DNA from: SHYG01 sp041485445
GTDB lineage: Bacteria > Chloroflexota > Dehalococcoidia > Lucifugimonadales > UBA3495
Assembly: GCA_041485445.1 (NCBI GenBank)
Contig: JBGPJN010000088.1
Span: forward strand, 1-10,854
Length of the DNA: 10,854 nucleotides
Direction: 5' to 3'
Of the stretch, positions 1 to 5,497 are shown in pieces. Within the stretch, counting starts at the first letter, position 1; each line of letters begins with the position of its first letter. The notes under the pieces were generated by a model. That model was not told the DNA's origin. It was given only the letters and a program-made list of their open reading frames with translations, and searched no databases. The position numbers and the translations under genes were made by a program.

Positions 1-65
1 CCCCAGCAGCGTTTCAAAACCATGGAGCAACTGCTGCTAAGCAGCCTTTCGACCATCCCCCCTTG

Positions 66-146
66 CCCCCTTCCTGGCCAGGAAGGGGGAAGAGAAGAGA
101 TCTATCTGGGGGACACCCCCAGACCCCCGGCGAGGGGTTTCACCCC
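66..146. repeat. Palindromic GC-rich intergenic repeat block
   Basis: Several hairpins lie in a row. The first is a perfect 24-base palindrome at 66-89, with half-site CCCCCTTCCTGG. The second has a 7-bp stem, CTGGGGG (106-112) / CCCCCAG (116-122), with a 3-base loop. Shorter CCCC...GGGG...CCCC pairings follow over 125-146. This looks like a dispersed intergenic repeat rather than a gene-specific terminator, because no T-tract follows any stem. A 15-base piece identical to 65-79 recurs at 8101-8115, just upstream of the M50 protease gene. Whether it is multicopy in the genome cannot be seen here. Confidence 0.6.
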
Positions 147-181
147 ACTGCACACCCCATTGTCCCGCCGCCCGATCCGCA

Positions 182-203
182 GCCGGTTCGGTATAGGACC
201 GGC
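182..203. promoter_or_regulatory. Inverted repeat upstream of the M20 operon
   Basis: GCCGGT (182-187) and ACCGGC (198-203) form a 6-bp inverted repeat around a 10-base centre. It could be an operator or just a small hairpin. It lies about 90 bases upstream of the proposed -10 element. No regulator gene is adjacent, so function is open. Confidence 0.25.
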
Positions 204-288
204 GGCTCGGTTGCCAGGAACCACGGTTCGTCCCTCCAAGCCTGAACAGTTACGTTGGGCGTTGGCGGTATCCTTTTCCCGCGCCCTT

Positions 289-297
289 TGCTAAAAT
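289..297 (+). promoter_or_regulatory. Extended -10 promoter for the M20 operon
   Basis: TGCTAAAAT combines the TGn extension (289-291) with TAAAAT (292-297), which matches TATAAT at five of six bases. No good -35 element lies 16-18 bases upstream, which is acceptable for an extended -10 promoter. Transcription would start near 304, giving a leader of about 40 bases. That leader contains a small GGGG-CAAG-CCCC hairpin (310-321) and GGAGG (331-335), 6 bases before the ATG. Confidence 0.45.
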
Positions 298-341
298 CGG
301 GGCAAATCCGGGGCAAGCCCCAGCCCTAAGGGAGGTCCACC

Positions 342-1673
342 ATGCCGTCCAGGGAAGAGCTGAAGCGGCGGGCCTTTGCCGCCATCGAGTCCCACTCCGA
401 AGAGATCGTCGGCATGGCCCAGACCATCCTCCACAACCCGGAGCCGGGGTTCCGGGAGGTCAAGACCGCCCGGCTGGTGGCCGGCAAATTCGCCGAGTTG
501 GGCATCCCCTTTCGGGCGGGGCTGGCCCTCACCGGGGTGCGCGGCCAGTTGGTGGGCGGCAGCGCCGGCCCGGCCCTGGCCCTGCTGGGCGAGCTGGACT
601 CCCTCATCGTCAACGAGCACCCCTTCGCCGACCCGGCCACCGGCGCGGCCCACGCCTGCGGCCACCACTGCCAGATCGGCATGCTCATGGGCGCAACCAT
701 CGGCCTCATGCAGCCGGACGTGCTCCAGTTCCTGGGCGGGCGCATCGTGCTGATGGCGGTGCCGGCGGAGGAGTACATCGAAATCGAGTACCGCGACTCC
801 CTGCGCCAGGCGGGGAAGCTGGAGTTCCTGGGCGGCAAACCGGAATTGGTGAAGCTGGGGGAGTTCGACGACGTGGACCTGGCGATGATGATGCACACCA
901 CCAGCTCCCGGGACGAGGGCAAGCTGTGCATCAGCGGCACCAACAACGGCACGGTGGCCAAGAAGATCCAGTTCCTGGGCCGGGGCGCCCATGCCGGCGG
1001 CTCGCCCCACCTGGGCATCAACGCCCTCAACGCCGCCACGCGGGCCCTCACCGCCATCCACTTCAACCGGGAGACCTTCCGGGATGAGGACACCATCCGG
1101 GTGCACCCCATCATCACCAAGGGCGGCGAGGCGGTGAGCGCGGTGCCCGCCGACGTGCGCATGGAGACCTTTGTGCGGGGCCGCACCGTAGAGGCCATCC
1201 TGGATGCCAACCGGAAGGTGGACCGGGCGCTGCGGGCCGGGGCGATGGCCGTGGGCGCCACGGTCAACATCCAGACCATCCCCGGCTACCTGCCCCTGAA
1301 GCAGGACAAGGCCATGAACCAGGTCTTTGAGGCCAACGCCGGGGCGCTGGTGGGCAAGGACAACGTGGGCCACGTGGCCCATCGCACCGGCTCCACCGAC
1401 ATGGGCGACATCAGCCACCTGATGCCGGCCATCCACCCCTACGTGGGCGGCGCCACCGGGCTGGGCCACGGCGCCAACTACGTGGTGGAGGACTACAGCC
1501 TGGCGGTGGTCACCGCCGCCAAGGCCCTGGCCGCCACAGTGGTGGACCTGCTGGCCGATGGCGGGGCCCAGGCCGGCCGCATCATCGCCGGGCACCGGCC
1601 GGAGATGACCCGGGCGGAGTACCTGAAGTTCATGCGCGGGCTGGCCAAGGACGAGACCTTCCAGCCGGAGTAG
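342..1673 (+). CDS. M20D-family metallo-amidohydrolase (first of tandem pair)
   Basis: This 443-residue protein is a zinc-dependent aminoacylase/amidohydrolase of the M20D branch (HipO, IAA-amino acid hydrolase, AbgA/AbgB, ACY1L2-like). It is expected to be cytoplasmic and to cleave an N-acyl or peptide-like amide bond; the substrate cannot be deduced. Predicted metal ligands are C106 and H108 in HACGHH, E143/E144 in PAEE, H185, and H376 in GHG. GSTDMGDISHLMP (350-362) recalls the GSTD motif of AbgB and ACY1L2-like enzymes. The lid/dimerisation domain covers roughly residues 200-315, including GRGAHAG and ALNA. Two features are unusual: H replaces the common Asp or Asn after CGH, and the stretch between the catalytic Glu and H185 is longer than usual. 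The start is supported by GGAGG 6 bases upstream. A close paralog follows after 2 bases, so the two are certainly co-transcribed and may form a heteromer as AbgA and AbgB do. Confidence 0.9.
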   Translation: MPSREELKRRAFAAIESHSEEIVGMAQTILHNPEPGFREVKTARLVAGKFAELGIPFRAGLALTGVRGQLVGGSAGPALALLGELDSLIVNEHPFADPATGAAHACGHHCQIGMLMGATIGLMQPDVLQFLGGRIVLMAVPAEEYIEIEYRDSLRQAGKLEFLGGKPELVKLGEFDDVDLAMMMHTTSSRDEGKLCISGTNNGTVAKKIQFLGRGAHAGGSPHLGINALNAATRALTAIHFNRETFRDEDTIRVHPIITKGGEAVSAVPADVRMETFVRGRTVEAILDANRKVDRALRAGAMAVGATVNIQTIPGYLPLKQDKAMNQVFEANAGALVGKDNVGHVAHRTGSTDMGDISHLMPAIHPYVGGATGLGHGANYVVEDYSLAVVTAAKALAATVVDLLADGGAQAGRIIAGHRPEMTRAEYLKFMRGLAKDETFQPE

Positions 1674-1675
1674 CC

Positions 1676-3025
1676 ATGCCCAGCCGACAGGAGCTCAAAC
1701 AGAAGGCCTGCGCGGCCATTGACGCCCGGAAAGGGCAGATTATCGCCGTGGCCCGGGAGGTGCTGGCCCACCCGGAGCCGGGGTTCTGCGAGGCCAGGAC
1801 CGCCGGGCTGGTGGCGCGGCACTTCAAGGAAATGGGCGTCGCCTTCCGCCAGGGGCTGGCCCTCACCGGGGTCAAGGGCCGCATTCCCGGCGGCGCCGGA
1901 CCCGGCCCCAGGGTGGCCATCCTTAGCGAGCTGGACTCCCTCATCGTCAACGAGCATCCCCACGCCGATCCCCAGACCGGCGCGGCCCACGCCTGCGGCC
2001 ACCACTGCCAGATCGGCATGATGCTGGGCGCGGTCATCGGCCTGCAATCCCCCGACGTGCTCACGGCGCTGTCGGGGGAGATCATCCCCTTTGCCGTCCC
2101 CGCCGAAGAGTTCATCGAGGTGGAGCAACGGCTGAAGCTGCGCGAAGCAGGCCGGCTGGAGTTCCTGGGCGGCAAGCAGGAGCTCATCCGCCTGGGGGAG
2201 TTCGACGACGTGGACGTGGCGATGATGTGCCACACCGCCAGCGACATGGACCACCACAAGTTCGCCGTGGGCGGCACCAGCAACGGGCACGTGGTGAAGT
2301 ACGTCCAGTTCAAGGGACTGGGCGCCCACGCCGGGGCGGCGCCGCACCGGGGCATCAACGCCCTCAACGCCGCTGCCTTCGCCCTGCAAGCCATGCACGC
2401 CAACCGGGAGACCTTCCAGGAGGCGGACACCGTGCGGCTGCACGGCATCATGACCCGGGGCGGCGAGGCGGTCAGCGCCGTGCCCGCCGACGTGCGGTTG
2501 GAGTGGCGGGTGCGCTCCTCCTCGCCCCAGGCGGTGGCCCAGAACTCGGCGGTGGTGGACCGGTGCCTCAAGGCCGGCGCCCTGGCGGTGGGCGCTGCGG
2601 TGAAGATCACCACCATCCCCGGCTACCTGCCCATGCGGGGCAACTCCCGGCTCCAGGAGCTGTTCCTGGAGAACGCCGGGGAGTTGTTGGGCCACTCCGA
2701 AACCATCACCATCCCTCCCCGGCGCAACCGGGGCGGGTCCACCGATATGGGCGACCTGAGCCACCTGATGCCCGTGTGCCACCCCTACGTGAGCGGCGCA
2801 GTGGGGGCGGGCCACAGCAAGGACTACCTGGTCACCGACTACGAAGCCGCGGTGGTGAACCCGGCCAAGGTGATGGCCATGGTGGTCATAGACCTGCTCA
2901 GCGAGGGCGCGACCCAGGGCAAGGACCTGGTCCACTCCCACCGGCCTGCCCTGCGGAAAGCAGCCTACCTGAAACTCCAGCGGGAGCAGGCCCAGGTCAC
3001 CGACTATGACGGCGGAGTCGCGTAG
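1676..3025 (+). CDS. M20D-family metallo-amidohydrolase (second of tandem pair)
   Basis: This 449-residue paralog of the preceding gene is identical at a little over half of positions by eye over the first 70 residues. It keeps the full predicted metal set: C107 and H109 (HACGHH), E144/E145 (PAEE), H186 and H380 (GAGH). It also has GSTDMGD (354-360) and the same long insertion between Glu and His, so both copies look catalytically competent. The ATG lies 2 bases after the upstream stop, with GGAG inside the end of the upstream gene, so translational coupling is likely. Differences cluster in the lid domain (about 280-300), around 340-352 (a basic PPRRNR stretch is extra here) and at the C-terminus, which suggests different substrates or subunit roles. 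The TAG stop overlaps the start of a GTAGGGGC repeat, so the last residues may have been altered when the repeat arrived. Confidence 0.9.
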   Translation: MPSRQELKQKACAAIDARKGQIIAVAREVLAHPEPGFCEARTAGLVARHFKEMGVAFRQGLALTGVKGRIPGGAGPGPRVAILSELDSLIVNEHPHADPQTGAAHACGHHCQIGMMLGAVIGLQSPDVLTALSGEIIPFAVPAEEFIEVEQRLKLREAGRLEFLGGKQELIRLGEFDDVDVAMMCHTASDMDHHKFAVGGTSNGHVVKYVQFKGLGAHAGAAPHRGINALNAAAFALQAMHANRETFQEADTVRLHGIMTRGGEAVSAVPADVRLEWRVRSSSPQAVAQNSAVVDRCLKAGALAVGAAVKITTIPGYLPMRGNSRLQELFLENAGELLGHSETITIPPRRNRGGSTDMGDLSHLMPVCHPYVSGAVGAGHSKDYLVTDYEAAVVNPAKVMAMVVIDLLSEGATQGKDLVHSHRPALRKAAYLKLQREQAQVTDYDGGVA

Positions 3026-3046
3026 GGGCCGGGGCAACCCTCGCCC
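3022..3046. repeat. GTAGGGGC-type repeat, partial copy
   Basis: GTAGGGGC (3022-3029) followed by GGGGCAACCCTCGCCC resembles one arm of the fuller repeat at 3069-3142. The first bases contain the TAG stop codon of the second M20D gene (3023-3025). It is a degenerate or single-arm copy. Confidence 0.45.
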
Positions 3047-3068
3047 TCCCCCACCCAGGGAGTGTCCG

Positions 3069-3142
3069 GTAGGGGCAGGGCTTGCCCTGCCCGGTGTCCA
3101 CCGAGGTGCCGCGGACCGGGGCGCGGCAAGCAGCGCCCCTAC
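3069..3142. repeat. Paired-hairpin intergenic repeat with GTAGGGGC ends
   Basis: A 74-base element is bounded by inverted 8-mers, GTAGGGGC (3069-3076) and GCCCCTAC (3135-3142). Each arm is itself a hairpin. The left arm is GGGCAGGGC (3073-3081) with GCCCTGCCC (3084-3092), a 9-bp stem. The right arm is GGGGCGC (3118-3124) with GCGCCCC (3133-3139). This two-hairpin inverted layout resembles REPIN-type elements. It lies between convergent genes and might also slow or stop transcription from both sides, although no T-tract is present. Confidence 0.6.
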
Positions 3143-3162
3143 GGGAGAACCGCCCCTCGGCA

Positions 3163-3822
3163 TCATCCCACCCCGGCCAGCCACATCATTGCTCCGGCGA
3201 CCATCGGAATCGATAGGTTGTCGTCCGCGGGCAGCGGGAGCAGCTCCGCCAGCGCCGCGGCGGCGGCCCCCGCCAGCAAGCCCCAGTGGTATGGCAGGAC
3301 GCCCCACCACACCCCCAGGCCCACTGTCGATATACTCACCGTCAGGAAGGCCAGGGTCCCCACCAGGGACTTGCCCCACAGCCGCGGCCCCGGCGCGCGC
3401 CGTCCCACCAGGGCCGCCGCGGGGTCGCCCAGGGCCAGAAAGCCCAGCGCCACCGCCGCCGTGGCACGGTCGAAGAGCAGCAGCGCGGCCAGCGCTCCCG
3501 CCAGCATGTAAGTGAAGCCGGTGATGCGCCGGTCCTCGTCCCGCTTCAGGAGCAGCGCCAGCCAGCCCACCAGCAGATGGTTCAGGCGGGTCAGGCGCTG
3601 CCGAGCCAGCTCCAGCGCCACGGCCACCGCGAACAGCGTGGCCACCGCCGGCAGGACCAGGCCCGGCGGGGCGAAGAAGACGAAGGCTGCCAGACCGCCG
3701 CCTGCGGTGACGTGGAACAGTCTTCGCCACACCGGCGCCGCCACCGGGGTAGCGCGGTTCCGGCGGCCCAGCAGGGTCGCCAGACGGGTGGCCCAGCTAG
3801 CGGCGTCGGTGGAACGCAGCAT
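3163..3822 (-). CDS. Dolichol kinase-like CTP-dependent lipid kinase
   Basis: This 219-residue integral membrane protein is of the SEC59/DGK1/VTE5-like family, related to CTP:phosphatidate cytidylyltransferases. Such proteins phosphorylate a lipid alcohol (dolichol, phytol or diacylglycerol) with CTP; the acceptor here is unknown. Visible family marks are RRLFHVTAGG (33-42), KRDEDRRITG (93-102) after a membrane segment, LGDPAAALVGRR (131-142) with GKSLVGT (150-156), and the closing PADDNLSIP (198-206). Hydrophobic segments lie at about 43-70, 82-92, 104-116, 122-140, 153-170 and 180-197. Length is normal for the bacterial short form. GGGGAGG lies 3 bases before the ATG, slightly close but convincing. 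The gene is 169 bases downstream of the pentapeptide gene with a hairpin repeat between, so it may have its own promoter or depend on read-through. Confidence 0.82.
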   Translation of the reverse strand: MLRSTDAASWATRLATLLGRRNRATPVAAPVWRRLFHVTAGGGLAAFVFFAPPGLVLPAVATLFAVAVALELARQRLTRLNHLLVGWLALLLKRDEDRRITGFTYMLAGALAALLLFDRATAAVALGFLALGDPAAALVGRRAPGPRLWGKSLVGTLAFLTVSISTVGLGVWWGVLPYHWGLLAGAAAAALAELLPLPADDNLSIPMVAGAMMWLAGVG

Positions 3823-3918
3823 TTACCTCCCCAGTCTTCGCCAGCCTAGCAAGGGGCGACCATGCAGGGTGGCGCCAGCCTCTCTGACTCCCCCATGCTA
3901 AGAACCACTAACCCAATA

Positions 3919-3961
3919 ACTGCTCCCTCTCCCTCTGGGAGAGGGCTGAGGTGAGGGTGAA
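3919..3961. repeat. CCCTCTCCC hairpin intergenic repeat
   Basis: A perfect 9-bp stem, CCCTCTCCC (3925-3933) / GGGAGAGGG (3937-3945), with a TCT loop is flanked by CTGAGGTGAGGGTGA. I recognise this type as a repeat common between genes in many bacterial genomes. It lies 47 bases past the stop of the pentapeptide-repeat gene and could act as a weak terminator or mRNA 3' end stabiliser. It lacks a T-tract on either strand. Confidence 0.55.
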
Positions 3962-3991
3962 ACGCCCTCCAAGTATCCCCCAGCCCCAGCA

Positions 3992-4849
3992 TCAACTCCC
4001 GCCACCCGGGAGGTACGCCGCGCCCGAGAAGACGGCGGTGCCGAAGTCAGGAGCGCCGGCGAAGTCGGCAGAAGAGAAGTCGGTGTAGCCGGAGAAGACT
4101 CCCTGGGCGAAGGAAGCCTTGCCCGAGAAGGTAGCCCGGTCAAAGACGGCGGCCCTGGCGAAGGTGGCGGCGTCGAAGGCGGCGTCGCGGCGGAAGGTCG
4201 ATGGGTTGAAGAAAGTGTCCCCCGAGAACGAGGCATCGCCGAAGGCGGCGGGGCCGTGAAAGCTGGCCGCCATGAAGTAGGCTTCACCGGAGAAAACTGC
4301 GGAACGGAAATTGGCCGAGTCGAAAAAGGGGGTGCCGTCGAAGTAAACGTTGCCCGAAAACCGGGCGAGATCGAAAGCGGCGTCGCCGGAGAACTGGGCC
4401 GAGGAGAAGTCGGTGTAGCCGGAGACCCTGGAGAAGGCCGCGCTGGTGAAAGAAGCGTCGCCGGAGAATGCAGTCCAGCGGAAGGAAGCGGTGCGGTGGA
4501 AGACAGTGGAGTCGAAGCGCGCCGCGCCGGCGAAGGTGGCGCGATCGAACCATACATTGCCATTGAAGTCGCGCTCGCTGAAGCCGGCGTCCCGTGGGAA
4601 GAACACCCCGGTCAGGTCAACCCGTTGCTGCCCGGGAGCGCCCTCCCCCCGCTTGAAGCGGGCGTCCAACGCCCTATCGAAATCGGCAGCGTTCTTGCGG
4701 GTGCTCCTGACGTGCAGAATGCAGAGCCTGTGGTCCGCCCGCCTGCCGTCTCCTGGATAGATGGGCAGATCACAGGAAAATGTGGCGGCCTGGAAGGGAT
4801 TTTTATATCGCCAGGAGCAGCGCTGGGCCGGCGGCGGTGGTCCTGTCAT
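3992..4849 (-). CDS. Pentapeptide-repeat protein with 11-residue period
   Basis: This 285-residue protein has a repeat domain from about residue 84 to 279. Aromatic residues, nearly always Phe, recur at alternating steps of 5 and 6 (for example F90, F95, F101, F106, F112, F117, F123, F128), with consensus F-x-x-A-x-F-S-G-x-A-x. This is the Pentapeptide_3 type, predicted to fold as a right-handed quadrilateral beta-helix. The N-terminal 60 residues are different: C11, C26, C43 and H46 could bind zinc, followed by a short amphipathic stretch (DFDRALDARF). No signal peptide or membrane segment is seen, so it is probably cytoplasmic. Function is unknown; family members range from DNA-mimic topoisomerase inhibitors to scaffolds. 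The gene starts 26 bases after the lipoprotein stop, without a clear Shine-Dalgarno, so the start is less certain. Confidence 0.8.
   Translation of the reverse strand: MTGPPPPAQRCSWRYKNPFQAATFSCDLPIYPGDGRRADHRLCILHVRSTRKNAADFDRALDARFKRGEGAPGQQRVDLTGVFFPRDAGFSERDFNGNVWFDRATFAGAARFDSTVFHRTASFRWTAFSGDASFTSAAFSRVSGYTDFSSAQFSGDAAFDLARFSGNVYFDGTPFFDSANFRSAVFSGEAYFMAASFHGPAAFGDASFSGDTFFNPSTFRRDAAFDAATFARAAVFDRATFSGKASFAQGVFSGYTDFSSADFAGAPDFGTAVFSGAAYLPGGGS
4074..4425. repeat. Internal duplication inside the pentapeptide-repeat gene
   Basis: An identical 22-base run occurs at 4074-4095 and 4404-4425, exactly 330 bases apart, which is ten units of 33 bases. In the protein it gives SGYTDFSSA at residues 143-151 and 253-261. 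The upstream protein copy carries three extra residues (RVS at 141-143) that break the otherwise regular 5/6 spacing. This points to growth of the domain by block duplication and a later small insertion. Confidence 0.6.
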
Positions 4850-4875
4850 GGCAAGCTCAGGGAAGAGGCACTCGG

Positions 4876-5496
4876 CTAGAAGTCAATGCTCAGGGAATCG
4901 CTGGCGCGCCACCGGAACTCGCGGAACTTGGTGTCCTTGGGCGCCTCAAACACCATCCAGCCATCCACGCCGCAGTCCTTCTTCAGCTCCATGGACCCCT
5001 GGACAAACACCAGGGACCGGCCCTGGGGTCCCGGCGGCTCGGTGGTCTCCTGCACCCGCTGGGTCACGTTCAAGGGACGGTAGATGGTGGAGGCGAAGTC
5101 GCGCAACTCCGCGGCGTCCTCGTCCACGTTGACGATGACGCTGGTGGCGGTGTGGTTCTCCAGCTTGAGGCGCACCAGCACCAGCTCCAGTTTCTGGCCC
5201 GAGGGCGTCAGCCGCCAGTGCTGGACCTTGCCGGGCTCTATGACCGGTTGGTCCGCGCTGGGGGCGGGCGTCTGGCTGGCGCAGGGGGCGTCGGGGGGCA
5301 GGGTAGGCGCGGGCTGCTGGATGGTGGAGTAGCGCAGGTCTGGCACTCGGTCAATGGTTACTATGTTTACAACCAAAGTCCTTCCTTGGTAGTACTTGTT
5401 CAGGTTGGGGGAGACCTCTGTGCAGGCAACCACCCCTACCAGGAAGAGCAACAAGCAGGCCACCAGAGTCCCCAAGCCAAGGCGCAGCGAGGGCAT
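4876..5496 (-). CDS. Predicted lipoprotein with DUF4352-like Ig-fold domain
   Basis: This 206-residue protein starts with a lipoprotein signal: basic R5, hydrophobic core 11-23, lipobox VVAC ending at C25. It should be exported, lipidated and held on the outer face of the cytoplasmic membrane. A Pro-rich linker with two Cys-containing stretches (about 60-85) precedes a beta-rich region. There, LVLVRLKLENHTATSV and the closing WMVFEAP...FREFRWRA pattern resembles DUF4352/Ig-like extracellular domains; this is a pattern match by eye. The ATG at 5496 is 1 base after the desulfurase stop. An in-frame GTG three codons upstream (5505) would overlap that gene and has no better ribosome binding site, so I chose the ATG. 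The gene is likely coupled to the desulfurase, although no functional link is evident. Confidence 0.75.
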   Translation of the reverse strand: MPSLRLGLGTLVACLLLFLVGVVACTEVSPNLNKYYQGRTLVVNIVTIDRVPDLRYSTIQQPAPTLPPDAPCASQTPAPSADQPVIEPGKVQHWRLTPSGQKLELVLVRLKLENHTATSVIVNVDEDAAELRDFASTIYRPLNVTQRVQETTEPPGPQGRSLVFVQGSMELKKDCGVDGWMVFEAPKDTKFREFRWRASDSLSIDF

Positions 5497-5497
5497 A

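Larger units (their letters stand above)
1..341. other. Non-coding leader left of the M20 operon
   Basis: I see no convincing gene here. Two overlapping open frames on the plus strand (22-294 and 63-245) run through palindromic repeats, have Pro/Arg-rich translations and resemble no protein family I know. A short hairpin (GCTGC-TAA-GCAGC, 33-45) lies near the left edge. A TAA at 38-40 could end a gene entering from the left, but too little sequence is present to say. The stretch holds a repeat block (66-146), a 22-base inverted repeat (182-203), a probable promoter (289-297) and a strong ribosome binding site (331-335) for the downstream gene. Confidence 0.6.

Noticed and set aside
22..294. 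Small plus-strand frames at 22-294 and 63-245
   Set aside because: Both are read through palindromic repeat DNA, lack a ribosome binding site and have repeat-derived Pro/Arg-rich translations.
291..1595. 434-codon open frame on the minus strand
   Set aside because: Antisense shadow of the first M20D gene with a His/Gly-rich translation and no recognisable domain.
3073..3139. Strong GC hairpins considered as intrinsic terminators
   Set aside because: No T-tract follows the stems on either strand and the elements look like dispersed repeats; a terminating effect is possible but not supported.
1493..3730. 745-codon open frame on the minus strand
   Set aside because: It runs antisense to most of the second M20D gene and through repeat DNA. 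The translation is Gly/His/Val-rich low-complexity sequence typical of the antisense frame of a GC-rich gene, whereas the plus-strand gene has clear family motifs.
4074..4425. Regularly spaced short repeats considered as a CRISPR-like array
   Set aside because: The 33-base rhythm is in frame with the 11-residue protein repeat and has no conserved repeat/unique spacer structure.
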